Notes under the pieces: model-generated
What the model was told of the DNA's origin: nothing
Database searches by the model: none
Seen by the model: the letters and a program-made list of their open reading frames with translations, nothing else
Made by a program: the position numbers and the translations under genes
Shown: positions 1-8,247 of the stretch, piece by piece
Numbering within the stretch: position 1 is the first letter of the stretch
Layout of the letters: each line of letters opens with the position of its first letter
Assembly: GCF_023715485.1 (NCBI RefSeq)
Contig: NZ_JAMBOF010000015.1
Location: forward strand, 33,286-97,285
Direction of reading: 5' to 3'
Origin: Mesobacillus subterraneus
GTDB taxonomy: Bacteria > Bacillota > Bacilli > Bacillales > Cytobacillaceae
Length of the DNA stretch: 64,000 nucleotides

Positions 1-1225
1 GGCAAATGGCCATCTTTACGTGCGAATAAGTCAATCCACCCTGTACGTATGCTACATACGGCGGTCGGATTGGGCCATCGGCTGTCAATTCAATGCTTGC
101 TCCCTGGATGAAAGTACCAGCCGCCATGATGACATCATCTTCATATCCAGGCATATAGGCTGGATATGCGGTAACGTGGGAATTTATCGGCGAAGCATAT
201 TGGATTGCCTGGCAAAAAGCGACCATTTTATCTCTATCATCAAATTGGACGGACTGTATCAGGTCGGTGCGCTGCGAATCCCATTTCGGAGAAGAATTCA
301 TACCAAGCCTGTCAAGAATTGCCGCTGTAAAAACAGCACCCTTTAACGCCTGGGCGACAATATGCGGCGCCATGAAAAAGCCCTGATACATTTCCTGCAA
401 TGAATACAAAGAAGCTCCCGCTTCGGCCCCGATGCCCGGTGATGTCATCCTATAGGAGCATGACTCGACATATTCTGTTTTACCGACGATGTAGCCACCG
501 GTCTTGGCGATGCCGCCGCCAGGATTTTTAATCAATGACCCGGCCATCAAATCTGCTCCGACATGGCATGGCTCTAGATCTTCCACAAATTCGCCGTAAC
601 AGTTATCAACAAAAACGACGACATCTGACTTGATTTCTTTTACGAACTTCACCATTTCACCGATTTCAGCAACTGTAAATGAAGGCCTGGTAGCATATCC
701 CTTGGAGCGCTGAATGCCGATCATCTTTGTTTCTGGCTTGATCGCCTTTTGGACAGCCTGCCAATCAATTTCTCCTGTTTCGGTAAGGTTCACAGTGTTG
801 TAGGAAATGCCAAACTCCTTCAACGAACCATTGCCCGTACCGCGGATGCCGACGATTTCTTCTAGAGTGTCATACGGTTTCCCTGTAATGTATAGAAGTT
901 CATCCCCTGGACGGAGTATTCCGAACAAGGCGATTGAAATAGCATGTGTTCCAGAAATAATTTGGGGACGGACAAGGCCCGCTTCTCCGCCAAAAACTTC
1001 AGCATAGATTCTTTCAAGTGTTTCACGCCCGGTATCATCATATCCATATCCGGTTGTCGGAATGAAGTGCGAATCACTCACCCTGTTTTTCTGAAAGCTT
1101 TGCAATACCCTGAACTGGTTGGAATCAATTTTTCCATCTATTTTCTTATGCACTCCGGCAATTTGCTGCTCAATCTCGCTGACAATCAGCTGCAGCTTAG
1201 GCCCGTTTTTTAACTGTGTAAACAT
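1..1225 (-). CDS. ynbB: YnbB family PLP-dependent protein (methionine gamma-lyase-like / aluminium resistance family), 3' end cut by the window
   Basis: The minus strand is open from an ATG at 1225 to the window edge, giving 408 codons, so only the last few residues of a protein of about 420 are missing. The start follows a GGAGAG ribosome site and reads MFTQLKNGPK. Conserved stretches include VMAAGTFIQGASIEL and the fold-type I pyridoxal phosphate region DLMAGSLIKNPGGGIAKTGG, whose lysine would hold the cofactor. The family is often labelled aluminium resistance protein or methionine gamma-lyase family, but its substrate is not settled, so the function is only a carbon-sulfur lyase-like guess. 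It lies 154 bp downstream of hflX on the same strand. In B. subtilis the order is ynbA(hflX)-ynbB-glnR-glnA, so glnR is expected just beyond the left edge. Confidence 0.9.
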   Translation of the reverse strand, partial: MFTQLKNGPKLQLIVSEIEQQIAGVHKKIDGKIDSNQFRVLQSFQKNRVSDSHFIPTTGYGYDDTGRETLERIYAEVFGGEAGLVRPQIISGTHAISIALFGILRPGDELLYITGKPYDTLEEIVGIRGTGNGSLKEFGISYNTVNLTETGEIDWQAVQKAIKPETKMIGIQRSKGYATRPSFTVAEIGEMVKFVKEIKSDVVVFVDNCYGEFVEDLEPCHVGADLMAGSLIKNPGGGIAKTGGYIVGKTEYVESCSYRMTSPGIGAEAGASLYSLQEMYQGFFMAPHIVAQALKGAVFTAAILDRLGMNSSPKWDSQRTDLIQSVQFDDRDKMVAFCQAIQYASPINSHVTAYPAYMPGYEDDVIMAAGTFIQGASIELTADGPIRPPYVAYVQGGLTYSHVKMAIC

Positions 1226-1379
1226 GTTGCTCTCCTATCTAATGTAAAAATCATTGATAATTCTTTCGGACAAGTTTTATATATCAATATCCCGGAATTG
1301 AAAGGCTTTATGCTCTTTTCTGATTGCATTTAAACAATGAGATAAAGAAAACACCTTTTTACTCTTGAGAGTAAAGGAT

Positions 1380-2639
1380 TTAAATTGTAAATCGCTTCAG
1401 CTGCCCGGTAATCTGATGGTCTGTCAGAGAGAAACCCTTGCAAACATACCCCTGTTTCTCCTCATCAAAAGCAAGCTCGCGAAGAATCGTATCATTTTTC
1501 AGCTGCGCCAGCAGCTTGCCTTCATCCGAAGGGACAAGGACATGGAATGGTTCCATCATGCCGATGATTGTCTGCTCGATTTTTATAAGCAGGTTCTTCC
1601 TGTCTTCCTCGCTGAAGGCACTTATAAACGCCGTTTCATTCTTTGCATTCGGAACAAAATCCTGATGTGCGATATCCCGTTTATTATAAACGGTAATCTG
1701 GGGAATCTGGTGTACTTCAAGATCCTCCAACAATTTATTGACGGTCTGTTCGTGGGAAAAATAATCCTGGTTCGACATATCGACTACATGAAGCAATAGG
1801 TCGGCTTCCCGAACTTCTTCAAGCGTTGAACGAAAAGCAGCAATCAATGTTGTCGGCAAGTCCTGGATGAATCCAACCGTATCCGTCAATAGTGCCGTAA
1901 AACCGCTTGGCAATATTGCCTTGCGCGTCATTGGATCGAGTGTAGCGAACAATTGGTTTTCTTCATAGGAATCTGCTTCAGTCAAACGGTTGAACAGCGT
2001 TGACTTACCTGCATTTGTATAGCCGACAAGCGCGATTTGGAACGTCTTATTCTTTTTCCTGCGTTCCCGGTAGCGGTCGCGGTGCTGGACGATGACAGAT
2101 AATTGGGTTTTAATATCGTCAATCCGCCTGCGAATATGACGGCGGTCGGATTCCAGCTTCGTTTCCCCTGGTCCCCTGGTCCCGATGCCGGCCCCAAGAC
2201 GTGACATCTCAATCCCTTTTCCGCCAAGCCGAGGCAGAAGATATTGAAGCTGCGCTAGCTCGACCTGGAGCTTCCCTTCTTTTGAGCGTGCTCTTTGGGC
2301 AAAAATATCAAGGATCAACTGAGTACGGTCTATGACTCGCGCTTTAAGGCCAGCAGAAAGATTGCGGTTCTGGCTCGGGGATAATTCATCGTTAAAAATA
2401 ATTAAATCCGGCTCGAGCTCTTCTTCAAGCGCCTGCAGCTCTTCAACCTTGCCTTTTCCTATGTATGTAGCAGGATGAACTTTCTGCCTTTTCTGAGCTA
2501 ATTGTACAAGGACCTTGCCTTGTGCAGTTTTTGTCAGCGACTCAAGTTCTTCCATCGAATAAAGAAAACGGAGATCATCTTCTTCAGAAGTTTGACAGCC
2601 TACAAGGATTACTTTTTCAAGCACATTTTCTTGTTCCAA
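1380..2639 (-). CDS. hflX: GTPase HflX (ribosome-associated)
   Basis: This 419-residue protein has the HflX layout. The N-terminal nucleotide-binding-like domain contains [10 protein letters not shown] and [11 protein letters not shown] linker with the signature [20 protein letters not shown] follows, then a TRAFAC GTPase domain with P-loop [10 protein letters not shown]3 DTVGFI and G4 NKRD. HflX binds the 50S subunit and rescues stalled or heat-damaged ribosomes. That role is known for the family and was not shown here. The start is a TTG at 2639 with an AAGAAGG-type ribosome site about 7 nt upstream, and no better ATG is nearby. It is transcribed toward ynbB, as in B. subtilis. Confidence 0.95.
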   Translation of the reverse strand: MEQENVLEKVILVGCQTSEEDDLRFLYSMEELESLTKTAQGKVLVQLAQKRQKVHPATYIGKGKVEELQALEEELEPDLIIFNDELSPSQNRNLSAGLKARVIDRTQLILDIFAQRARSKEGKLQVELAQLQYLLPRLGGKGIEMSRLGAGIGTRGPGETKLESDRRHIRRRIDDIKTQLSVIVQHRDRYRERRKKNKTFQIALVGYTNAGKSTLFNRLTEADSYEENQLFATLDPMTRKAILPSGFTALLTDTVGFIQDLPTTLIAAFRSTLEEVREADLLLHVVDMSNQDYFSHEQTVNKLLEDLEVHQIPQITVYNKRDIAHQDFVPNAKNETAFISAFSEEDRKNLLIKIEQTIIGMMEPFHVLVPSDEGKLLAQLKNDTILRELAFDEEKQGYVCKGFSLTDHQITGQLKRFTI

Positions 2640-2728
2640 ATAATACCCTTCTTTCCTTATATATACCTACACACATCATACCAAATATCAAAGGCAAACA
2701 AAAATTTTACAGGTTAGAACTAAATAGG

Positions 2729-2756
2729 TTGTAAATTGAAAAAAACGTGTTAAAAT
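2729..2756 (+). promoter_or_regulatory. Putative sigma-A promoter for the TRIC-type channel gene
   Basis: A TTGTAA -35-like element (2729-2734), a 16-bp spacer and a TAAAAT -10-like element (2751-2756) lie in the divergent gap between hflX and the plus-strand channel gene. The predicted transcript would begin about 60 bp ahead of the ATG. The motif match is moderate and unproven. Confidence 0.4.
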
Positions 2757-2822
2757 CAATATGTTTGTATTTTCCTATTTTAGTATTCAAGGACCATCTT
2801 AACAAGAGGAGAAAAACGTAAA

Positions 2823-3428
2823 ATGACATGGGATGTACTCAGCATGATTGGAACAGTAGCATTCGCAATTAGCGGTGCGATCATTGCAATGGAAGAAGAA
2901 TATGATATCTTCGGAGTTTATATATTAGGAATCGTGACAGCGTTCGGGGGCGGAGCGATCCGGAATTTGCTGATTGGAGTGCCAGTTTCGGCACTATGGG
3001 ACCAGGGTCTCTTTTTCAATCTGGCATTGCTGTCGATCACAATTGTGTTTTTGTTTCCAAGCAATCTTTTAAAACACTGGCAGCGCTGGGGCAATTTCTT
3101 TGACGCGATCGGCTTAGCCGCCTTCGCGATACAAGGCGCAATTTACGCTTCGAATATGGGTCACCCGCTGAGCGCGGTCATCGTCGCAGCTGTATTGACT
3201 GGAAGCGGCGGCGGAATCATCCGAGACCTGCTTGCCGGCCGCAAACCACTTGTATTGAAAGCGGAAATCTACGCCGTATGGGCCGTATTCGCGGGTCTTG
3301 CCATCGGGCTTGGAATGGCAAACAAAGCAGTTGAGCTTTATAGTTTATTTGCAATAATCACTGCTCTTCGTGTCTTGTCATACACTTACAAATGGCATCT
3401 CCCAGTCAGAAAGCTTGGAGTAAACTAG
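2823..3428 (+). CDS. Trimeric intracellular cation channel (TRIC/UPF0126) family membrane protein
   Basis: The protein is 201 residues of almost continuous hydrophobic segments, about seven membrane helices. It contains two copies of the family motif: FGGGAIRNLL near residue 43 and GSGGGIIRDLLAG near residue 126. This internal duplication around glycine-rich GGG-x-x-R-D/N-L loops is typical of bacterial UPF0126/YicG/YvgT proteins, which are related to animal TRIC potassium channels. The ATG at 2823 follows AAGAGGAG about 11 nt upstream. It is a single-gene unit divergent from hflX, with its own promoter-like sequence and a strong terminator at 3471-3513. The ion carried and the physiological role are unknown; glycine has been suggested for some relatives. 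Confidence 0.88.
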   Translation: MTWDVLSMIGTVAFAISGAIIAMEEEYDIFGVYILGIVTAFGGGAIRNLLIGVPVSALWDQGLFFNLALLSITIVFLFPSNLLKHWQRWGNFFDAIGLAAFAIQGAIYASNMGHPLSAVIVAAVLTGSGGGIIRDLLAGRKPLVLKAEIYAVWAVFAGLAIGLGMANKAVELYSLFAIITALRVLSYTYKWHLPVRKLGVN

Positions 3429-3470
3429 GAGCTTTCCCATTGACCACCCTCAGCTAAAAGCAAATAATAC

Positions 3471-3513
3471 AAAAAAGCAGAGTGAATTCATTCATGAATT
3501 CACTCTGCTTTTT
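3471..3513 (+). terminator. Strong bidirectional rho-independent terminator
   Basis: A perfect 15-bp stem (3477-3491 pairing with 3494-3508) has a 2-nt loop, with A's on the left and T's on the right. It follows the channel gene and could also stop minus-strand readthrough. Confidence 0.9.
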
Positions 3514-3622
3514 CTGTATTATGAAGAACTAATCTTAAAACTACTCAGAAGTAATGCTCTTCAATTTCATTAATGCGATTCGCCTTACCACTCGAGCTTG
3601 CCTGAGCGCTTATATTTACATA

Positions 3623-3646
3623 AGGACAGGCATTATAGCCTGTCTT
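3623..3646 (-). terminator. Terminator after the RsbR-like gene
   Basis: The GACAGGC/GCCTGTC stem with an ATTATA loop lies 4 bp past the stop codon of the STAS-domain gene on the minus strand. The T-tract is short, so termination may be partial. Confidence 0.65.
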
Positions 3647-3649
3647 CTA

Positions 3650-4669
3650 TTAGATAATCTTCCTTCCCATCTGGCCAATTGCGTAATGGATTCCATGCTG
3701 AAGGGTTTGGAAGCAATCGAATTTTGATAAGTTAATGTTTGATTGTGTTATTTCAATTCCCAGTGATGAAGAAATGCCAACAAGAATCGTTTTCGTGCCA
3801 ATCAATCTTGCAGCAGAACCTATCTTCTCAATTAAGCTGACAGCATGCGGGCCAATTTCCTGTTCCATTCCCGTTAAATCAAGTACCAGGTAGCTTGCTT
3901 TGTATGACGGAAGTCTATCGAGAGTATTTACAAGTAACTGGTCTGCGCGGTCTTCTTCATATTTCCCAATAAGCGGGACAACGACGATTCCCTCTAAAAC
4001 TGGGATAATCGGTGAGGAAAGTTTATTTACCAATTCTTTTAACTCTGCAGTTTTCTCATCCACAAGATTCTCGAGGTGCCTGATATGTTCAGATTCTTTT
4101 TTGCGCGCCAGCTGATGGATATTATCCGAAATTGTTACATCAGCAGGAAAATATTCAATCACACTGTGATCATGGCCTTCCAATTGGTGCTGAGTAATTT
4201 TATACCAGATGTTTGTGCCAAAAAGACCGGAGAAAACTCCAGCGTAATGCGCCGGAAGGAAGCTCCCACCCTTGGTTTTCCCTTGCGCCACGTTTACTTT
4301 ATGTTCCCAGCTGTCCTTCATAAAAGCCGTGAATGTCATCGATTCAAAGTCCAGATCTTTAATAATCGTCATACCCCAGCCCGCTGAAGCATATGTATTC
4401 GTAATCATTTCCGCCGCTTCTGCGACACTGACTTCCTTCATTTTCTCAAAATACTGGCCCACGACCAGCCCCTGGCGGAAACCTGTAGATTCAAACACTA
4501 AGTTTGATGCCTCTTCACCGGAAATCTCCTCAATTGTGTCAAAGAATGTCTTCATTGCCGATGATATCCAGAACAGGACAGCATCCTGGCCTTCAAATGA
4601 GAATTTACCCGTTTTCAAATCCCAGCTGAAATTTATACCTTCTACATCATAGTTATAATTAGACCCCAT
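3650..4669 (-). CDS. RsbR-like stressosome protein: V4R-like sensory domain plus STAS domain
   Basis: This is a 339-residue two-domain protein. Residues about 1-180 resemble the V4R (4-vinyl-reductase/XylR N-terminal) small-ligand fold, including the stretch GSFLPAHYAGVFSGLFGTN and a late GHDHSVIEYFP. A short coiled linker (about 195-215) leads to a C-terminal STAS domain (about 216-335) of the RsbR type, beginning SPIIPVLEGIVVVPLIG and containing YLVLDLTGM. In RsbRA this DxTG threonine region is phosphorylated by RsbT; here the threonine is kept. B. subtilis RsbR proteins instead carry a globin-like N-terminus, so this would sense something different. An excellent sigma-B promoter match lies about 80 bp upstream of the ATG. 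The ribosome site AAGGGG sits 7 nt before the start. A role as a stressosome co-antagonist is inferred from the domains. Confidence 0.85.
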   Translation of the reverse strand: MGSNYNYDVEGINFSWDLKTGKFSFEGQDAVLFWISSAMKTFFDTIEEISGEEASNLVFESTGFRQGLVVGQYFEKMKEVSVAEAAEMITNTYASAGWGMTIIKDLDFESMTFTAFMKDSWEHKVNVAQGKTKGGSFLPAHYAGVFSGLFGTNIWYKITQHQLEGHDHSVIEYFPADVTISDNIHQLARKKESEHIRHLENLVDEKTAELKELVNKLSSPIIPVLEGIVVVPLIGKYEEDRADQLLVNTLDRLPSYKASYLVLDLTGMEQEIGPHAVSLIEKIGSAARLIGTKTILVGISSSLGIEITQSNINLSKFDCFQTLQHGIHYAIGQMGRKII

Positions 4670-4757
4670 ATATTTACCCCTTATCTATATATATTATTTA
4701 GAAGTACTTCGATATTTTCCCCCGGTAACTATAAAAAGTAGTCGAACCTCATTCTTT

Positions 4758-4784
4758 TTACCCAAAAAGATGCAGTCTAAACCT
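4758..4784 (-). promoter_or_regulatory. Sigma-B promoter of the RsbR-like gene
   Basis: On the minus strand AGGTTTAG (4784-4777), a 13-bp spacer and GGGTAA (4763-4758) match the B. subtilis sigma-B consensus (AGGTTTAA-N13-15-GGGTAT) at nearly every position. The predicted start is near 4750, leaving a leader of about 80 nt. Confidence 0.75.
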
Positions 4785-4833
4785 TTTTAGTGTAAAAAAA
4801 AGATGATCCTGATTAAATTTATCTCTCAATAAA

Positions 4834-4866
4834 AAAGGGATTCCAGCTCAAGGCTGAAATCCCTTT
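4834..4866 (-). terminator. Terminator after the glutaredoxin gene
   Basis: A 14-bp stem with one mismatch (4834-4847 with 4853-4866) is followed on the minus strand by a run of T's. It lies 5 bp past the glutaredoxin stop codon. Confidence 0.85.
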
Positions 4867-4870
4867 GGTC

Positions 4871-5101
4871 TTACTTCAAGAATGACATGATTGAATTAGG
4901 GTCGAAGCCTAATACCCAATTGCCATTTACATTTGATTGAGGCACACCCATTTGACCTGTAGCATCTACAAGCTTTTGTGCTTCAAATGGATTTTGCTGT
5001 ACATTAACTTCCTTGTAAGTGATGCCTTTGTCGTCCAGGAAGTTCTTCAGCATTGTGCAATAAGGACATGTATTTGTAGTGTAAACTGTGATATCGTTCA
5101 T
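4871..5101 (-). CDS. Glutaredoxin-family thiol-disulfide protein
   Basis: The 76-residue protein is a complete small glutaredoxin fold with the active site CPYC at residues 12-15, the cis-proline motif GVPQSNV and a C-terminal GFDPNSIMSFL helix. It resembles NrdH/YruB-type glutaredoxins that reduce disulfides in the cytoplasm. The usual TVP cis-proline motif is here GVP, and the partner protein is not apparent. The ATG at 5101 has a textbook AGGAGG ribosome site. It stands alone between spoVK and the RsbR-like gene, with its own terminator. Confidence 0.9.
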   Translation of the reverse strand: MNDITVYTTNTCPYCTMLKNFLDDKGITYKEVNVQQNPFEAQKLVDATGQMGVPQSNVNGNWVLGFDPNSIMSFLK

Positions 5102-5200
5102 TGTAAATTCCTCCTATAAACTGTTTTATATACCCATAAGGGTATATTAACAAAGACAATAAATAATGTCAACATTAGCTGCTGACATTATTTACTCCAT

Positions 5201-6157
5201 TTAATCATCTGAAAAAACTAGATCATTGCTTCGAATTGTCATCAGTTCGTGCCTGTCAAATTGGTTCTGCATCAACAGTCGCATTGCCTGGGCTCTGATT
5301 GATTTCTCAATCACATTGCGGACATAACGGCCATTCGAAAAAGCAGCGGGACCGAGCGACGATTTGACCAAAATCAAATGCTCACGCAGTTTTCGTTCTG
5401 CCTCGTGGCTGAGACTGTACTCTCTCTCCTTGAGCATTCTCTGGCTGATTTCCATAAGCTGTTCAATTGAATAGTCCGGAAAGTCAATTACGAGTGGAAA
5501 CCTTGAATGAAGCCCTGGGTTCAATGTTAAAAAGTAATCCATTTCACGTGAATACCCGGCAAGGATTAAGATGAATTCGTGCTGCTTATCCTCCATATGC
5601 TTTACAAGCGTATCAATGGCTTCCTTGCCAAAATCCTTTTCTCCTCCGCGTCCGAGGGAATAAGCCTCATCTATGAACAAGATGCCCCCTAGCGCTTTTT
5701 TTATAAGATCTCGCGTCTTTTGCGCAGTATGCCCAATATATTCTCCAACCAGGTCAGCTCTTTCCGCCTCAATCAGATGCCCCTTGGAGAGAACATTCAT
5801 CTTCAAGAAGAGCTTGCCGATAATTCGGGCCACCGTCGTCTTCCCAGTGCCCGGATTTCCCTTGAACATCATATGGAGGGCCTGTTTCCCTGCTTTCAGC
5901 CCCATTTCTTCCCGCTTTTTGTTGACATAAATCCATGCATATATTTCTTTGATCATACGTTTCATTTCTTCCATGCCAACAAGCGTCCCGAGCTCTTCCT
6001 CAATTTCCTTCAAGGCTGCGTGCTCTTGCGGGATCGACTTTGGGACCAGCTGCACATCAGGCAATTCCTTTGTCAGCGATTTTCGTTTTTCCGCATTCAA
6101 GACAATGCTGATTTGACCGTTGTTTTTCTTTCGAAGCGGTTGGTCCAAAGATTTCAC
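5201..6157 (-). CDS. spoVK: Stage V sporulation protein K, AAA+ ATPase
   Basis: The protein is up to 318 residues and closely follows SpoVK/CbxX-CfxQ AAA+ ATPases. It has the N-terminal MEEMKRMIKEIYAWIYVN, Walker A GNPGTGKTT, Walker B GGILFIDEAYSL, sensor region LILAGYS and the arginine-finger region LNPGLHSRFP. SpoVK is needed for spore maturation in the mother cell; its molecular client is unknown. The longest frame starts with GTG at 6157, but AGAGGTG is ideally spaced (6 nt) before a TTG at 6148, which is the more likely start and removes three residues. It is followed by hflX in B. subtilis; here a glutaredoxin, the RsbR-like gene and the TRIC gene lie between. Confidence 0.93.
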   Translation of the reverse strand: MKSLDQPLRKKNNGQISIVLNAEKRKSLTKELPDVQLVPKSIPQEHAALKEIEEELGTLVGMEEMKRMIKEIYAWIYVNKKREEMGLKAGKQALHMMFKGNPGTGKTTVARIIGKLFLKMNVLSKGHLIEAERADLVGEYIGHTAQKTRDLIKKALGGILFIDEAYSLGRGGEKDFGKEAIDTLVKHMEDKQHEFILILAGYSREMDYFLTLNPGLHSRFPLVIDFPDYSIEQLMEISQRMLKEREYSLSHEAERKLREHLILVKSSLGPAAFSNGRYVRNVIEKSIRAQAMRLLMQNQFDRHELMTIRSNDLVFSDD

Positions 6158-6559
6158 CTCTCATTCTGGAAACAATATACTAACCTCAGCTGTATCTTAG
6201 GTAACTGCCTATTCTAGGCATATGCCATCATTCCGGCATAGTTTCATATTGTTTGTGGAGTATATTCGGGAATCGAATCAATTCATCCTGAGGCCTCTTT
6301 TGACAAACTCCTCCAGCAATTTTCTCTCCCTGTCAGAATCTGCGGTTTCCCAAGAAATAAACTCCTATATTTATATGTATTCCGGGAGGCGGTAATTCAT
6401 TTTAAAATAAATCTCAAATGCTAAGGATTTTACATTTTTATTCATTAGGATCTGATAAAACAGGTATATCTTTTTCATTGAAGATGCTGATTCGTTCTTT
6501 ATCTGCCCCATTTCATTAAGCGTTTTATATTTCTGGGCTTAATACCATTCCATATAAGA
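6158..6559. other. Gene-poor gap between hfq and spoVK
   Basis: No convincing gene was found. There is a perfect GGCATATGCC palindrome near 6217-6226 in the spoVK leader. A 46-codon minus-strand frame (ATG at 6511, stop at 6371-6373) lacks a ribosome site. A short second open stretch nearer spoVK has no start, so both may be remains of a decayed gene. Confidence 0.4.
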
Positions 6560-6676
6560 AAAGCGCAAGCGCCTTGGTCAGCCCCGACAAGCGCTGGAGG
6601 GCCGACCGGTGAAGTCGTTCTTTGACTTCATTGGGCGGACCGAAGCGACTCGAGGGGCTAGGCGCTGGAGCTGGAC
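6560..6676. repeat. Interspersed palindromic repeat, full copy (about 117 bp)
   Basis: A GC-rich element differs in base composition from its AT-rich surroundings. Nested self-complementary blocks (GCGCCT ... AGGCGC and AGCCCC ... GGGGCT) enclose a smaller hairpin with arms GAAGTC/GACTTC, so it could fold into one large cruciform. The outer ends recur in a shortened copy at 45258-45297, showing that it is a dispersed family. No open reading frame is present. Confidence 0.75.
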
Positions 6677-6721
6677 AATTCTCGAAGTAAATTTTATACT
6701 TTCTTATTTTACAAAGAAAAA

Positions 6722-6738
6722 ACCCGCCATTGGCGGGT
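6722..6738 (-). terminator. Terminator after hfq
   Basis: The ACCCGCC/GGCGGGT stem with a 3-nt loop is followed on the minus strand by a T-rich tail (TTTTTTCTTTG). It lies 19 bp past the hfq stop. Confidence 0.9.
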
Positions 6739-6757
6739 CTCTTGCTCGTTATTTTAG

Positions 6758-6988
6758 TTAAGCCTGGCCTTCATAATCGATCTGAACATTCTTTTGCGGT
6801 GCGAAGGTTGAAATGGCATGTTTATAGACAAGCTGTTGCTTTCCATCAGATTCAAAAAGAACGGTAAAATTATCGAAGCCTTTAATTTGGCCTCTCAATT
6901 GAAATCCGTTCAATAAAAAAACGGTCACGTTAATATTGTCCTTACGGCACTGGTTTAAATATTGGTCCTGAATGTTCACTTGTTTCAT
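6758..6988 (-). CDS. hfq: RNA chaperone Hfq
   Basis: The 76-residue protein has Sm1 and Sm2 motifs: the N-terminal [14 protein letters not shown], then [19 protein letters not shown] and YKHAIST (the Hfq YKHAI Sm2 signature). It forms a hexameric ring that binds small RNAs and A-rich mRNA segments. Length and sequence are ordinary for Bacillus Hfq, with a short acidic C-terminus. The ATG at 6988 follows GGAGGATCC. It lies 29 bp downstream of miaA and probably shares its transcript, ending at the 6722-6738 terminator. Confidence 0.97.
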   Translation of the reverse strand: MKQVNIQDQYLNQCRKDNINVTVFLLNGFQLRGQIKGFDNFTVLFESDGKQQLVYKHAISTFAPQKNVQIDYEGQA

Positions 6989-7017
6989 GGGCGGATCCTC
7001 CTCTTTTATCTCTATTA

Positions 7018-7971
7018 TTATGTATTCGCTTTTATCTCGAGCTTTCCTTCAATGAAGTTGGAAATTTCGGCGAATTTTTTTTCAGCATCATTTGACACTG
7101 ACATATCAAACCATTCCACATTCATCTTGTTTCGAAACCAGGTTAGCTGCCTTTTTGCATAGCGGCGTGAATTTTGTTTTAAATTCTCGATCGCTTCCTT
7201 AAGAGAAATTTTGCCATCGAAGTAATCGTAAAGTTCCTTATAGCCGATTGCCTGAATTGATTGGCACTCTCTTAATCCTTCATTATAGAAGAATTTCACT
7301 TCATCCAGCAATCCTTCCTCTATCATTAGATCGACTCGAAGGTTTATGCGGTTATAAAGCATTTCCCTATCCATCGTCAATCCGATGATTGCTGTATCGT
7401 ACAATAGCTCGGGAGATTGGTTCTCTTGCAGCTCCGACGCTGTTTTTCCAGTGCAATGGACGATTTCAAGTGCCCTGATCACACGGCGCACATTGTTCGG
7501 ATGGATTCTCGAAGCACTCTCAGGATCTGCATCCAACAACCTTTCATGCAACAATTCCGGACCATGTTCTTCTGCTTCTCTTTCCAAACGGCTTCGGAAA
7601 TCGGGGTCTGAAGGTGCCTCTGTAAAATGATAATCATACATAACAGACTGGATGTACAATCCTGTACCCCCGACAATCATGGGAATTTTCCCCTTAGAGC
7701 TGATTTCGGCGATTTTTTTGCGGACGAGGTCCTGGAATTCTGCAGTTGAAAAAGTTTCATCTGGCTCTTTAATATCAATTAAATGATGCGGAATACCTTC
7801 CATTTCTTCAGCAGTGATTTTCGCAGTCCCGATATCCATGCCTCTATAAATTTGCATGGAATCACCGCTGATGATTTCACCATTGAATCTCTTAGCCAAT
7901 TCGATGCTAAGCTTGGTCTTACCGACAGCTGTCGGTCCAATTAACACAATCAATTTCTGTTTTTCTTTCAA
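7018..7971 (-). CDS. miaA: tRNA dimethylallyltransferase MiaA
   Basis: The 317-residue enzyme transfers a dimethylallyl group to N6 of adenosine-37 in tRNAs that read UNN codons, making i6A. MiaB, encoded at 26.6 kb, then methylthiolates that base. Visible motifs are the P-loop [25 protein letters not shown], the PHHLID stretch, GGTGLYIQ and the C-terminal [13 protein letters not shown]. The start is a TTG at 7971 judged by length against B. subtilis MiaA; the ribosome site is weak (GGCAGTG further upstream). It heads the miaA-hfq unit. Confidence 0.96.
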   Translation of the reverse strand: MKEKQKLIVLIGPTAVGKTKLSIELAKRFNGEIISGDSMQIYRGMDIGTAKITAEEMEGIPHHLIDIKEPDETFSTAEFQDLVRKKIAEISSKGKIPMIVGGTGLYIQSVMYDYHFTEAPSDPDFRSRLEREAEEHGPELLHERLLDADPESASRIHPNNVRRVIRALEIVHCTGKTASELQENQSPELLYDTAIIGLTMDREMLYNRINLRVDLMIEEGLLDEVKFFYNEGLRECQSIQAIGYKELYDYFDGKISLKEAIENLKQNSRRYAKRQLTWFRNKMNVEWFDMSVSNDAEKKFAEISNFIEGKLEIKANT

Positions 7972-8247
7972 AAAATTTCACACTGCCTTTTCAATTTACA
8001 TGTTGACTTAGTTGCCCAGCCATATAATTTTATCTTACCATTAAATAGAAAGCAGTTGAACATCTATGCATTATACCCTTTTCTTTCAGGCAGTATTCAT
8101 AGTTTCAGCTTTCCTGAAAAAATTTTCCTCTACTTTTACAATTAGATAACGATTCCGTAACAAAACCCCTTTCACCCCCAAATTCATGGTAGTTTAATAG
8201 AAGTCTATGATGGATTTACTAATTTATATAGAACTGGGTGAAAACGA

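Noticed and set aside
862..1077. Short minus-strand frame inside ynbB
   Set aside because: It lies in another frame of ynbB, which is open through the region and has the conserved family motifs.
1365..1799. 144-codon plus-strand frame opposite hflX
   Set aside because: It is antisense to a fully conserved hflX and has no ribosome site.
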